Counted from the stretch's first letter, positions 1 to 10,778 are shown. The stretch: DNA of 64,000 nt from Strigamia acuminata (GCA_949358305.1 OX442315.1:18192427-18256426), one strand, 5' to 3'. Program-made: numbers and translations. The notes: generated from the sequence alone by a model not told the origin.

Positions 1-115
1 AGGAATAAAAATTATGCAAAGAAAGTTGATTTTGTTGTAATAAATGCTTCTTCTTCTGAATAGCAATGATTGTCATAGATAATATACTGAGCACAACGTG
101 TAATTGTTGGGATAA

Positions 116-168
116 TTAGGTCAGCACTCATCTTCTTGCCTGATAAGAAGATGAGTGCTGACCTAATC
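116..168. repeat. Perfect hairpin (palindromic MITE-like sequence)
   Basis: Arms of about 22 bp reading ttaggtcagcactcatcttc and its exact complement flank a 7-base loop. Pairing continues outward with few mismatches (aattgttggga against tcccgacaatt). No coding potential. It looks like the core of a small foldback element. Confidence 0.6.
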
Positions 169-310
169 CCGACAATTACTCAAGCACGAGGTGTATTTGA
201 TACAAGAATTTACCGATAGAAACTAACATAGATCGTCAATCATATCCAAACTGGCCTCGCCCCATCGTAAAGAGGCGGCCGCCATGATGCTTGGTTTGTA
301 AAGCAACAAC

Positions 311-525
311 AATCGTTTTGCCGACCAATCCCGATGCGCGTAACAAACCGCATTTGACGTTTGATGCTTGGTTCGTAAAGGCCCCACCGGGGGGCGCCAG
401 CACCAGAAAAAATTAGCGGGAAGAATAGAAAGAGTGCATGGTGCAAGAAATTTCTTCCCGGTAAGAACCAATCAGACGTCAAAAGCGGTTTGTTACGCGC
501 CTCGGGATTGGTCGGGAGAACGATT
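311..525. repeat. Inverted repeat, MITE-like, arms about 55 bp
   Basis: The arm at 311-365 (aatcgttttgccgaccaatc...) is matched in reverse complement by 471-525, with a handful of mismatches and a GC-rich centre (ccaccggggggcgccag). The two overlapping minus-strand ORFs here are by-products. The GC content differs from the AT-rich surroundings, consistent with an inserted element. No target duplication was identified. Confidence 0.5.
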
Positions 526-529
526 TTTG

Positions 530-1750
530 TTTTGTTAGGCCTAATCTCATTCGTAGTTATTTATAGCCCAAGCTAGTGGTAAATTCTCAGCATAATTACA
601 AATTTTATTTACCACACACATGAACAAGATGTTTTTTTAATTGTTAATGCGGTGTATACCTGTTTAATGCAGTTAATTAGGTTCTGTATACTGCAGAAAG
701 ATAAATGAGCATAGTTTTTCTTTCCTTTTGTTTCGCGTTTAAATGTATTCACTGTGTTGATACTTTTCACACAGAACTATGTCCTCAGAGGACAGTTCTT
801 TTTGGCGTAAATGTAAACCAGTGCCAGCAACGGGAATAGCGACTGATGCCATCTCCAATTGTGGGCAAACCTTAACCCCTAACCACAAGCTCACAAAGCA
901 AAAATCAAAATGTCACGACGAGAAACCTTTCCCATCAAGAGATAGGAATCAACAATGTATCAACTACGTAACCCAATGTGCACAGACAAATTTCTTGTTT
1001 CTTTCACCACAGACCAATACTGATAGCAAACACACGAACAACTTCTAGCGCCACTCCTGCTGGGATGTAGTTCTACGTTGTGGCGTACTAACTAGTATTT
1101 ACAAGTACTATGCCCCTCTGTAAATTTTTTCTGCCGAAAATATACAATTTAATTATGTAAATTTGTTAGTTTTTATTTATTTGTATATTTATTTTTTCAT
1201 AATTTGTTTTCGCTGATACATTATTAATCATTTTATCCATGTAAAGAAAAAGATTAGTCACCTCTTTTAGATGTCAAAGGTCAATTTAATGTAGAAAGTG
1301 GTTTTGTGTGTGATTGCTACAACATTCTTGTGCAATACAGAGGTTACGTTTATTTCCATTTACAGGTAGCTGTGGGTCACGGTGGTTATTTTATCACAAT
1401 TCTTCGGGTGTTTACACACGTCAAGAACAACTATTTGTTTGCTTAGTGCTATTTGAATAATTTTAACTCCGTTTAAAGCTTTCAAAATGTCAGTTTTCAA
1501 TTTAACGGTTGTTGTTTGTAATTTTGAACACTGGTCAAAATGTCACGCTTCTACTGTGGCATTTGTTTTGTTACGTATCTACATCAAAACAAATCTACAT
1601 TAATCTTACTTGTTAGCGCAGATTATGTACACTTAAAGCCAGAATAAAGCAACTAACACAAAGATAAACAGTAATTAAACACTTTCTACTGCCTTTTATA
1701 AGTAATCGTTAATTTTTTGATTGTGTGACTTTTTAATCATCATCTTTTTA
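530..1750. other. Intergenic, no gene recognised
   Basis: AT-rich. An 89-codon plus-strand ORF at 779-1048 has no recognisable domain and no support. Positions about 1256-1320 resemble 9264-9335 (both contain gatgtcaaaggt and a shared gcagaaa/gtagaaa gcggtttt block), so this stretch belongs to the duplicated sequence of the RRQ cluster. Confidence 0.5.
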
Positions 1751-1773
1751 ATCTTCTTGGGCGGTCGGTAATT

Positions 1774-2071
1774 CTAAATTCCAAATTCCAAATTATCGCA
1801 GATTTGACGGAGAATTTGAAACTAAAAGCCAAAAGAATTAAAGAATAAATTATTTTGTTTACATACCAATAAAAATAAGCTTTTTTTAAATTAATAAAGG
1901 TTAATTTCACGGAATCATTAGTTGACTGATTGATTGGCAGTGGTTCGAAGTGTGATTCTTCTTCACTTGGGATGGAGGCACCGCCAGAACTTATCGCTAT
2001 GGCCTCAGTTTTTTTTATTTTTTTTGCTTGGCGTCGATAATGATGTGCTGAATTGATGGAACACTTTCAGA
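1774..2071 (-). pseudogene. Decayed 3' exons of the RRQ-family gene A
   Basis: Two exon relics remain on the minus strand. The upstream relic, 2071-1911, keeps the family acceptor (CTAG|TCTGAAAG) and a donor after ATGATTCC. It is 161 bp, not a multiple of three, and has an early TAA in frame, whereas sister exons are 114-168 bp and open. The terminal relic, 1821-1774, is a 16-codon open exon ending in TAG. They lie in the right order and orientation to be the last exons of gene A, from which the BEL/Pao element now separates them. Assignment rests on the acceptor, the donor and the residual ccaagca motif. Confidence 0.5.
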
Positions 2072-2106
2072 CTAGAATTTTAAAAAAGTTAGAAATGACT
2101 AACTTG

Positions 2107-2675
2107 TGTGAAAACTGGCGTTTTACCTCAGGTTCACATTCCCTTTAATGTGTCATTTTATTTGATATTTTTGTATTTTGATTTCATAACATTTTAATTT
2201 GGGTGCACATTCCCTTTAATGTGCCATTATTATTGCTATTTTGTAAACCTTGATTTAATAATGTTTTCTATTTGATATTTGTTCTTATTAATTCTTATTA
2301 TAATATTTTAGTGTCTTTATTTGCTAATTTCCATATTTTTTGATTTGATATTTAATATTTCCATTTATTATGTTTTTTATTTGTTTATTTACAATTTAGT
2401 GTCATTAACCTTTTATTTAAAGAGGGTTAGATTATTGTCACATGACCTGGCTTCAGCTCTCCTTCTAGGAATGCAGCTGAAGCCAATTATCGGATTAGTG
2501 GTGCTCCAATAGGAGCGTTTTTGTATATATCTTTTTGAAGACAATAAAGTTTAACCCCAGTGAGTGTACAAAATTCATGGTGGAAGCAAGCTGCAGATTT
2601 ATTTAAAACATACACTTAAAATTACAAAGAAGCCAGAGACTTTAGAAGACCAACTAAAAGCGATTGGAATCTACA
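2107..2675 (+). repeat. 5' LTR of the BEL/Pao element
   Basis: 569 bp, TG...CA termini, followed directly by the tRNA-Phe-like primer-binding site. It contains aataaagtt (about 2543) as a likely polyadenylation signal and tatatat upstream. A 63-codon ORF inside it recurs in the other LTR and is not a gene. Confidence 0.93.
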
Positions 2676-2721
2676 TTTTGGTGCCGAAACCCCGGGAGTA
2701 CCCCAAACTGCAAGTAAAAAA

Positions 2722-5700
2722 ATGCCTCCGAAATTTGAATTGAAGAGAAGGGCCTTGACCACAGCCATCCAGGCTGCAGAGACATTAATGGCCGCCATTA
2801 CAACTGCCTTTGCTGGCGTGCCGGTGGTGACCAAAGACGTGCTCAGCATCTGGACAGATCAACTGGCGGGGAAAATGCTCCGCGTTACAAAAGCCAGTGA
2901 TTTGGCCATGGACTTGGCAAAAAGTGACCTTGAGGTGGACGAGGTGAGCAACGCGATCGACGCCATAGAGGACCGCGCTGCATCAACTAGAGCCGCCATT
3001 ATGACGTACACCACTCAAAATTATCCAGTTCAACCCATTGTGCCTCAAAATTTACCGCTACAATTGAATCAAGCCATAATACCAACAATTAACAATTCGA
3101 TAAAAAGAAAACCGTTGGAAGTGCCAAAATTTGACGGTAGGCGGCCAGAGGATTGGAGTGGGTTCTGGAAAACATTTAGCGTGCAATATGGAGACGACAC
3201 ACAGTTGGACAATATAAATAAATTGCTTCACCTGCGCACGTATCTGCACGGGGACGCTTTGAATGACATCAAAGCGTTAGAAATAACAATACCAAATTAC
3301 TTGGTCGCAGTTGATCGCTTAAAAAAGAAATATGGCGATAAAATTTTATTGGAAAATCGATTTATAAATAATTTATCCGTTTTACCTGCAGTAAAGGACG
3401 AGAAGGATCACGCTGGACTGCAGCATTTGCACCGCCACGTCGAGATAAACATCGAAAATTTGAGCAACATCGATGTGCGCCTCGAGGAATATCAAAGGAC
3501 GCTGTTTCCCACACTGGCCACAGCAATCCCACGTACACTGATGCGTGAATACGACCGAGAGAACGCTGCAGAGCGATCAGTCCCTCGTCTCATGAACTGG
3601 CTGCACGAATTTGTGACCAAGGAGGCCCAATACGAGATGATGGCAAATCAATCGAGGCCAACTGAATCCCAACCGAAATTAAATGCAGTTCCGGACTCCT
3701 CGAATTTCAAAAAAGAGAAGAAACGATTTGACAAGAGAGATAAACGAGTCTATGAAAGTTCCGCATCAATGATGTCAGTTGCAGTTAGGACTTGCCAATT
3801 TTGTGAGTCAAAGAGCCACGACAGAAAAGTCTGCCCACTCAACGCTGAAGAACGAATGGAGAAATTAAAGGCAAAAAACGTTTGTTTTCGATGCCTCGGA
3901 CGAACACCGCACCCGACCAACGAGTGTCGCACGTCAATGAAGTGCTATCGATGTGAAGGGCAGCACCACACATATTTGTGCACCAAGCCAAAATCGACAG
4001 CAACGAACGAATCAAGTTCCGGTAGACAAATTGAGGTGACTGAAATCAAACAAAACACAGTTGTCAACGTAAATCGACCAGCTGTTGAATTTTTGATGAT
4101 CCAAATGGCACAATTGAGCGGAGAGAAGCTGCAAACCAAGGGTGTCTGCTACATAGACGGCGGAGCACAGCGCACATTTATTCGCGCTGACGTGGCCCAG
4201 AAATTAAATTTGAAAAAATTGGGAACGGAAAAGATCAACCTCGCCACGTTTGGTCAGCACCCCAAAATGGAAGTGAGAAACCGAGTGCAGGTGAAAATAC
4301 GACCAGCCAACGGAGCATCTCCAGCCATATTAATCGATGCAATTGAAACGCCGCGGTGCACAACCACTCCGACAGAAATTCCAACCAGCGCCTTAAATGA
4401 CAAATTAAAAGACTTGGGAATCCAAGTGAATTGCAAACAGGCCGCCTTACATTCAAGCGAAGTGGACATTCTCCTCGGCGTGGACCATTATAACAAGATC
4501 ACCACGGGTTGTTCCAAATTTATTGAAGAAAATTTGGCCGCTGTACACACGATTTTGGGTTGGACGCTGCACGGCCAAACGACGCAGGGGACACAACTCA
4601 CCGCGTCGCCTACGCAAGCTAATACGATAACCATTATTCCTTCTACAGATGACCTGTTGCGCAAATTTTGGGAGCTTGAATCGATTGGAGTCCAGCATGA
4701 ATCAATGGCCGCCACGCGAGATGAGAAAATAATTAAGAAATTTAACCAAACCATCAACTGGACAGGGAGCCATTATTCCGTCCAGCTGCCGTGGACAGTG
4801 AATCCAGACGAGCTTGCTGACAATTATGAAATCGCCAAAGAAGTCCCATCTAATTGCAACCTGATGAACGACGACGAGACCAAAGTTTTGGGATTACGAT
4901 TGAGTCCAAACACAGACCAAATAAGCCTTGCTGTGGAAATTACAGACGACGTCGAAACCAAGCGAATCACCAAACGAGAAGTCATCCACATAATAGCACA
5001 GATTTTCGACCCGTTGGGATTCGCGAGTCTCTTCACCATTACGGCAAAGATTTTTTTCCAAACCTTGTGGCTAAGAAACTTGACATGGAACAAGGAATTA
5101 AATGAAGAAATTCAAGAAACGTGGAAAAAATGGGCAAATCAAATCCCCAAATTAAAAGAAGTCAAACTGCCAAGATGGATTGGATTTAAACTACGTCAAG
5201 AAAACGAATTTCATATATTCTGCGAAGCCAGCCCGAGAGCAGTGGCTTATATGCGCAGAAAGAAAGAAGATTTAATTATAATAAATTTTTCATTTTCCAA
5301 ATCTAGAGTAGCTCCAGTAAAACAGCTGACGCTGCCCAAAATGGAACTGATGGGCGCCCTCCTCGCGGTACGACTTAAGGACCAACTGAAGGAGGTGACG
5401 GACTGCGACCGATACCATTACGGGACCGACAGTCAGATGCATTGGATAACAAACACATCCAAGCGGCCACCAACGTTCATAAACAACCGGGCGATCGAAA
5501 TTAGAGAGAAATCACACGTAAAAGCATGGAAACACGTCGCGGGCCCGGAAAATCCAGCCGACCGACTGACAAGAGGCATAAACGCATCGGAACTGATAAA
5601 TGACAACCTGTGGTGGAAAGGGACAAAATGGCTAAGTGAAGAGCAAGAAAACTGGCCAAATAATAAAATAAAATTACCCATAGACCCAGACGAATTGGAC

Positions 5701-6654
5701 AGTGAAGCTGACGAAGAGGAGGCGCCAAGCGGAGAAACCCATGCAAATGCAGTTCAACAAAATAATCAAAAAATTGCATTTCCAATTTCCAGCTCGTATT
5801 TACGCACATGTCGAGTGTGGGCCTGGTGCTATCGTTTCGCACACAACTCAAAACAGAGAGCCGACAGCGAACACCGTCGACAAGGAGTTCTAAATGCAGA
5901 AGAACTCGTGAACGCAAAACAGAAATTAATCATCGCCGCACAGCAGCAACACTACGCTGCAGAAATGAGACAATTGACCGAGGGGAAACCATTGATGGCA
6001 GGATCCAAATTAAAGCTGCTCAACCCATTCATTGATGCAAATGGAGTAATGAGACTGAGGACCAGACTACAAAACTCCAAAGATGAACAAACGGCAACAC
6101 AACCTATCGTGTTACCACAAAAATGCGAATTGACCAAACTAATATTTTTGCATTCTCATTCCCAGGTTCTCCACTGCGGCTTGGCAGCAACGCTCGCCCA
6201 ATTTAGAGAGTCATACTGGACACCGGCCGCAAGGAGAACCTTGAAGTCAACATCAAGTCGATGCGTCACGTGCATGAAGATACAAGGCAAATTAATGCAA
6301 GAATCACCCGGATTGCTGCCATTCGATAGAATTACTCGTTGCGAGCCGTTTGCAGTCACGGGAGTCGACTTTGCGGGACCCATGTACATCAGAGGGCGCA
6401 AAACAAAGGCATACATTGCACTGTTTACTTGTGGCAACATCCGAGCGGCGCATTTCGAATTGGTGCCCTCGCTCAACACGCCTGATTTCATCGACGCATT
6501 CGAACGATTTGTGAGTCGCCGAGGACTACCAAAGACATTGTACAGCGACAACGGGACGACCTTTCACTGTACAAACAAGGAATTGGCTGCATTGTTGAAT
6601 AACACCAAAGATGAGTCATTCAAAAATTATTTGTGCAACAAGGGGGTCAATTAG
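2722..6654 (+). CDS. BEL/Pao Gag-Pol polyprotein with RT-core and integrase C-terminal deletions
   Basis: One 1310-aa frame. In order it shows: a Gag region of DUF1759 type (KFDGRRPEDWSGFW near aa 133); zinc knuckles (CQFC near 357 and two more at about 387-430); an aspartic protease-like domain (YIDGGAQRTFI near 477, where the usual DSG reads DGG); a connection and RNase H-like region; and an integrase with an H-C zinc domain (near 1144) and two catalytic Asp (GVDFAGP near 1215, YSDNGTTF near 1274). Between about aa 697 and 710 the sequence jumps from the start of RT to its far side, so the palm with the YxDD motif is missing. The frame stops soon after the second Asp, so the catalytic Glu and the C-terminal domain are absent. 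The frame stays open across the internal deletion. Confidence 0.9.
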   Translation: MPPKFELKRRALTTAIQAAETLMAAITTAFAGVPVVTKDVLSIWTDQLAGKMLRVTKASDLAMDLAKSDLEVDEVSNAIDAIEDRAASTRAAIMTYTTQNYPVQPIVPQNLPLQLNQAIIPTINNSIKRKPLEVPKFDGRRPEDWSGFWKTFSVQYGDDTQLDNINKLLHLRTYLHGDALNDIKALEITIPNYLVAVDRLKKKYGDKILLENRFINNLSVLPAVKDEKDHAGLQHLHRHVEINIENLSNIDVRLEEYQRTLFPTLATAIPRTLMREYDRENAAERSVPRLMNWLHEFVTKEAQYEMMANQSRPTESQPKLNAVPDSSNFKKEKKRFDKRDKRVYESSASMMSVAVRTCQFCESKSHDRKVCPLNAEERMEKLKAKNVCFRCLGRTPHPTNECRTSMKCYRCEGQHHTYLCTKPKSTATNESSSGRQIEVTEIKQNTVVNVNRPAVEFLMIQMAQLSGEKLQTKGVCYIDGGAQRTFIRADVAQKLNLKKLGTEKINLATFGQHPKMEVRNRVQVKIRPANGASPAILIDAIETPRCTTTPTEIPTSALNDKLKDLGIQVNCKQAALHSSEVDILLGVDHYNKITTGCSKFIEENLAAVHTILGWTLHGQTTQGTQLTASPTQANTITIIPSTDDLLRKFWELESIGVQHESMAATRDEKIIKKFNQTINWTGSHYSVQLPWTVNPDELADNYEIAKEVPSNCNLMNDDETKVLGLRLSPNTDQISLAVEITDDVETKRITKREVIHIIAQIFDPLGFASLFTITAKIFFQTLWLRNLTWNKELNEEIQETWKKWANQIPKLKEVKLPRWIGFKLRQENEFHIFCEASPRAVAYMRRKKEDLIIINFSFSKSRVAPVKQLTLPKMELMGALLAVRLKDQLKEVTDCDRYHYGTDSQMHWITNTSKRPPTFINNRAIEIREKSHVKAWKHVAGPENPADRLTRGINASELINDNLWWKGTKWLSEEQENWPNNKIKLPIDPDELDSEADEEEAPSGETHANAVQQNNQKIAFPISSSYLRTCRVWAWCYRFAHNSKQRADSEHRRQGVLNAEELVNAKQKLIIAAQQQHYAAEMRQLTEGKPLMAGSKLKLLNPFIDANGVMRLRTRLQNSKDEQTATQPIVLPQKCELTKLIFLHSHSQVLHCGLAATLAQFRESYWTPAARRTLKSTSSRCVTCMKIQGKLMQESPGLLPFDRITRCEPFAVTGVDFAGPMYIRGRKTKAYIALFTCGNIRAAHFELVPSLNTPDFIDAFERFVSRRGLPKTLYSDNGTTFHCTNKELAALLNNTKDESFKNYLCNKGVN

Positions 6655-6684
6655 AAGTTCAGAGTGAAATCGGCGCGGGGGGAG

Positions 6685-7253
6685 TGTGAAAACTGGCGTT
6701 TTACCTCAGGTTCACATTCCCTTTAATGTGTCATTTTATTTGATATTTTTGTATTTTGATTTCATAACATTTTAATTTGGGTGCACATTCCCTCTAATGT
6801 GCCATTATTATTGCTATTTTGTAAACCTTGATTTAATAATGTTTTCTATTTGATATTTGTTCTTATTAATTCTTATTATAATATTTTAGTGTCTTTATTT
6901 GCTAATTTCCATATTTTTTGATTTGATATTTAATATTTCCATTTATTATGTTTTTTATTTGTTTATTTACAATTTAGTGTCATTAACCTTTTATTTAAAG
7001 AGGGTTAGATTATTGTCACATGACCTGGCTTCAGCTCTCCTTCTAGGAATGCAGCTGAAGCCAATTATCGGATTAGTGGTGCTCCAATAGGAGCGTTTTT
7101 GTATATATCTTTTTGAAGACAATAAAGTTTAACCCCAGTGAGTGTACAAAATTCATGGTGGAAGCAAGCTGCAGATTTATTTAAAACATACACTTAAAAT
7201 TACAAAGAAGCCAGAGACTTTAGAAGACCAACTAAAAGCGATTGGAATCTACA
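6685..7253 (+). repeat. 3' LTR of the BEL/Pao element
   Basis: Same length and termini as the 5' copy, preceded by a purine-rich tract and followed by the ACTTG target duplication. One substitution was seen against the 5' LTR. Confidence 0.93.
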
Positions 7254-7379
7254 ACTTGTTATAAAAAAAAATAATCACAACAAATGAAAAAGGTTAATAT
7301 TACAGAATCATTGGTTAATTGGAATATTGGAAATTCCAGTGGATCGATTTCTAATTCTAAAGGTTCAATACTTCAATGG

Positions 7380-8144
7380 CTAAGGGTCCAATACTTCAAT
7401 GGCGAAGGGTTCAATTTGTTCATGTTTTTCTGCTTGGCGCCGAGATAGACGCGATGGCAGATTTGATGGAAAACTGTGAGACTAAAATTTAAAATTTAAG
7501 AAATGACTTATTTTGTTCAGAAACAAAATAATGAAAAAAACTAAAAAAAATATTAAATTACAGAATTATTGGTGGATAAGTGGATTGTTTGTTCTGCTTT
7601 GGTGACAGTTGGTTCATTTCTTTCTGCTTGGTGCCGAGATAAATGTGATGGCAGATTTCGCGTATCATTTTGAGACTAAAAAAATTAAGAAATAAATATT
7701 TTATTTACTAATAAAATAACTATTTGTACATATAAATTTAATTTCTTACAGAATCATTAATTGATTGATGAGTTGGTATTGCTAATGGTTCGTTATATCC
7801 TTCCTGACTTGAGACGAAGGTTCTATCAGAACCTTTAGCTACTGCCTCACCTTTTTCATTTCCTTCTGCTTGTCGACGTGTTAGGTGCGACCATAAATTT
7901 AACGGTGCAATTTGAGGCTAAAATTTCAAGAATTACATGACTATTTGTCATTTTACTTACTAATAATTTTTTTAATGGAAATTTGTGTAAGAAGTATATT
8001 ACTTACATTCTCCGACAACACATCTAGCAGATAAACTGAAATTACGACTGTAATGTGCAGAAAAAATTACAAATTACAAAAAATTACAAAAATTACAAAT
8101 CAAACAACAAGAACAAAAATACCTGATGCAAAAATGGTTTTCAT
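7380..8144 (-). CDS. RRQ-family secreted protein gene A (5 exons, probably truncated)
   Basis: Reconstructed from splice sites: exons 8144-8123, 8047-8007, 7917-7750, 7675-7562 and 7481-7380, giving 148 aa. The first two exons make a signal peptide (MKTIFAS then a hydrophobic run ending LLDVLSEN). The next three are phase-0 modules, each with the motif NLWSHLTRRQAE, NLPSHLSRHQAE or NLPSRLSRRQAE. No known domain was recognised. The stop in exon 5 follows a 46-bp insert (two 23-bp copies, accctt[c/a]gccattgaagtattg). Without it the exon would run 44 codons in frame to a donor at 7303, so the present end is likely a disabling change. Upstream are a TATA box (8201-8210) and CACGTG (8266-8271). 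It may be a pseudogene. Confidence 0.6.
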
Positions 8145-8200
8145 GTTGGAAGACCAATTCAATACGGCAGCAGATTTGAAATTTTTAGAAAAGGTTTTCT

Positions 8201-8271
8201 ACTTATATAGGAGTTTTCAATTATTCCCGTCCCGTACCAAAAACGTCATAATTAAATGCAAAAACCACGTG
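8201..8271 (-). promoter_or_regulatory. TATA box and CACGTG E-box upstream of gene A
   Basis: On the minus strand ctatataagt (8201-8210) lies about 57 bp before the ATG, and an E-box CACGTG (8266-8271) lies further upstream. The surrounding block (aaaacgtcataat...ccacgtga) recurs upstream of genes B and C and at 19620-19660. Confidence 0.5.
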
Positions 8272-8339
8272 AGCCTAAAATTAATGTCTTCCTCGAAAGC
8301 TGATAACCTTAAACCTGACCTATGGTAAAACAGGAATGA

Positions 8340-9500
8340 TGCAATATGTGTTTTTGTGCATTGACTGCCAGGCAAATATTCGAGGTCCAAAAAGAACAAG
8401 TAAACATTTGTAATGCAGGGAAGCATTACATATGAGACTTCTAAACCCTGCCCCGAATTAAAAAAATAATAATAATAAATTAATGACACAAAACAACCAA
8501 TTTCGCAATTAAATCATTCAAAAGCTTCTTCGCCCAGAACGCCACCAAATGCGCGTAATACGCCGGCGCCGGGATGTAAACCAATCGCGTACAACGAACG
8601 TTTCACTAGCTTCGCATTTCCGTCGTTATAATTTCCCGTTTCTCGTTTTCCGTTTTCCGTCTGTCCCAAGACTATCCCATGAAAATTACGGAAATGACGT
8701 CGTCATGATAACGTCATTTCCGTAATTTTCATGGAATACACCGCTAAAAGTGCACTAAAACCGGTTTATTAATTCAACCGGAGGTCGGAGAAATCTGATT
8801 ACACCTTAGGATACTAATATAGGTATGCTCGATTTAATGCTGTTGTCCGTTTCGCTCTATCTTTTATAGTTTTTGCGGAATCGTTGTTGACAGACAGACA
8901 GACGGACGGACATGACCATTTCATAAGACTTTCTAAACATAGAGTTTAGAAGTCTAAAAGTACAGACAAAATAGGTAAAATATTGTTCCAGTTTCGAGTA
9001 GCAGTAGAAGTCAGTATAATATATTGGTCGTTTCATTTTTTGCTTATTTTAAATAATAAAGTACCTAATATGAATGAAAAGAACCTGCAATATTTTATTT
9101 TAATTCCCCTTTAGCCTTTTATGGTTATTACTCGGATTGGCTTTCAGTGGCATGGCATTATAAATTATTTTATGTGTAAATGAAGCGACATTTACTTGTA
9201 GAACGAACCTCATTTCATCCCCAAGCACGTTGTACACGACAATAATTCAGAATGGCCTCTTTTCTCGCCTCTTTTGGTAGCCACAGATGTCAAAGGTTGA
9301 TTTTAATGCAGAAAAGCGGTTTTATTTGTGAAATATACAGTATAGAGGATTGTTTTGGGTAGGAATAGTAAATAAACTTGTAATTTTTTTTTTACTTACA
9401 GTAGGTAATTGAATTACATACTTAAGAGTTTAATTTCTATACATTTACGATAGAAGTAGCGCCAGTCTTTTTATTATACGTAATCTGAAACATTTCTACG
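8340..9500. other. Intergenic with a perfect hairpin and simple repeat
   Basis: No gene seen. At 8677-8734 two exact 24-bp arms (ccatgaaaattacggaaatg...) surround a 10-base loop. A GACAGACAGACAGACGGACGGA tract (8889-8910) and the hairpin actttctaaac/gtttagaagt (about 8929-8956) look like the ends of old dispersed repeats. Confidence 0.45.
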
Positions 9501-9502
9501 CA

Positions 9503-9550
9503 TCCTTGATATTATAGTGGTTGGTATCCTCGCCTATTGGGAAGAATGTA
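9503..9550 (+). pseudogene. tRNA-Asp 5'-half pseudogene
   Basis: tccttgatattatagtggttggtatcctcgcct matches the acceptor, D-arm and start of the anticodon arm of the tRNA-Asp genes in this window with several substitutions. It then diverges before the anticodon and keeps no T-arm. A T-run follows. Confidence 0.7.
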
Positions 9551-9897
9551 TTTTTTTAAGGACAAAAGCTAAATATTACATTTACATTTGCTTAGCTTAG
9601 GTTATGATGTTCAGAAAAATGTTTTAGATTTTTTATTTTATACTTGTATTTATGTTGTTGATTCAGATTCAAATGCTATGAAAACTAATTTATCTTTTAG
9701 CAAAGCAAAAATGTTTAACTTCAGGTTTATTTTCTATGAATTATGTGTGTAATTACAAATACTTTATTTCTTTTATAATGCAGAATAATAAACAGTAAAA
9801 CAAAACGTCTGATCGGTTTTCTTCAACAATTTTTTTAAAAAATTAGTCTTTAAAACCTTTTGAGGGGGGGCTTGTATTTCGACTGCCCTAGCAGCCT

Positions 9898-10434
9898 CTA
9901 CATACTAAACGCGAAATTTAATCTGTTTCTGCCGGCAATAGATCTGGAAGATTTTGAAGCCCTCTGGAATCTTTCTAGTTGACGTCGAAATCGGCGTGAC
10001 CTCAGAATTTGTGGAGTATCTATAGACTAAAATTGAAGCAATGATTAGTTTGTTTCCAAGCTAGAATTTAGTTTAATATTACTGAAGCATTTTTGTGTTT
10101 ATCATGTTTAGTTTCAAACTTTGGCCATCTTTGGGCTGGATTGATTAGCAGACTAAGGCCACTACCATCAGAAGTTCTATTTTGTAATTGGCCTTGAAGT
10201 GAGCGCGACCCCTGATAAGGTAGAGCATTTTGAGACTAAATGAAAAAAATAAAAAAAAAGCTGAAATTTAATATTAATATTATTCGTACTACTCGTATTT
10301 ACATTCTGCGAGCACACATCTAAAAGACAAACTGAAAATACAACTGCAGTGTGTATAAAAATTTGATATAAATCTAATAGTTAAAATGAAGTAAAAAATC
10401 AACAGAAGATACCTGAGGCAATGACTGTTCTCAT
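9898..10434 (-). CDS. RRQ-family small secreted protein gene B (4 exons)
   Basis: Exons 10434-10413, 10343-10303, 10235-10083 and 10026-9898, all GT-AG, phases closing to 114 aa. The N-terminus MRTVIASVVFSVCLLDVCSQ is a signal peptide. The mature part is Arg-, Ser- and Gln-rich, with RSRRFRRQLERF in the last exon. No CBM14 or other known domain. All exons after the signal peptide are multiples of three. Gene C is a close paralogue with amino-acid changes but an open frame throughout, which supports both as genes. A CACGTG lies 83 bp upstream. Function unknown. Confidence 0.6.
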
Positions 10435-10516
10435 GTTAAAAAGAGTGCCTAAACTTTGGATTTTAATTTTCAAAGGTTCTCATCTTACGGAAAAACGTCA
10501 TAATGAAATGAAATAC

Positions 10517-10522
10517 CACGTG
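10517..10522 (-). promoter_or_regulatory. CACGTG E-box upstream of gene B
   Basis: taccacgtgacc, within a block conserved upstream of sister genes. Gene C has CATGTG at the matching place (13754-13759). Confidence 0.4.
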
Positions 10523-10778
10523 ACCACAACATTATCATTTAGCTCAAATTCTGGTAACCCAAAACTTTGGACGAGCCAAAACGTAGCATTGAAATGAAGC
10601 AATGTATTGTTGTGCTGTTTTTTTTTGTGCTGGAGCCAGAATATTTGTCATAACAAAACCATTCAGGAAAAGTCTTTTCAATTTTTTAATGCTGAAGCAG
10701 GTTGCTGTAGTATATCTAAGTGTACCAACTTTTATTATCTAAATGATGGAATTGTAAAACCTTAATTGTTCTACCAAG

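Larger units (their letters stand above)
2102..7258 (+). mobile_element. BEL/Pao LTR retrotransposon, internally deleted, with 5-bp target duplication
   Basis: Two 569-bp LTRs (2107-2675 and 6685-7253) begin TGTG and end TACA. I can see one mismatch between them (ccctttaatg against ccctctaatg), so the insertion is recent. Target duplication ACTTG occurs at 2102-2106 and 7254-7258. After the 5' LTR, tggtgccgaaaccccgggag matches the 3' end of arthropod tRNA-Phe with one extra C, a plausible primer-binding site. A polypurine tract (gcggggggag) abuts the 3' LTR. The body encodes one 1310-codon ORF lacking the RT core and the integrase end, so the copy cannot be autonomous. Confidence 0.93.

Noticed and set aside
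779-1048. 89-codon ORF as a possible gene
   Set aside because: No domain, signal peptide or splice context, and not conserved with any neighbour.
2321-2512. 63-codon ORF repeated at 6899-7090
   Set aside because: Identical because both lie in the two LTRs; no gene.
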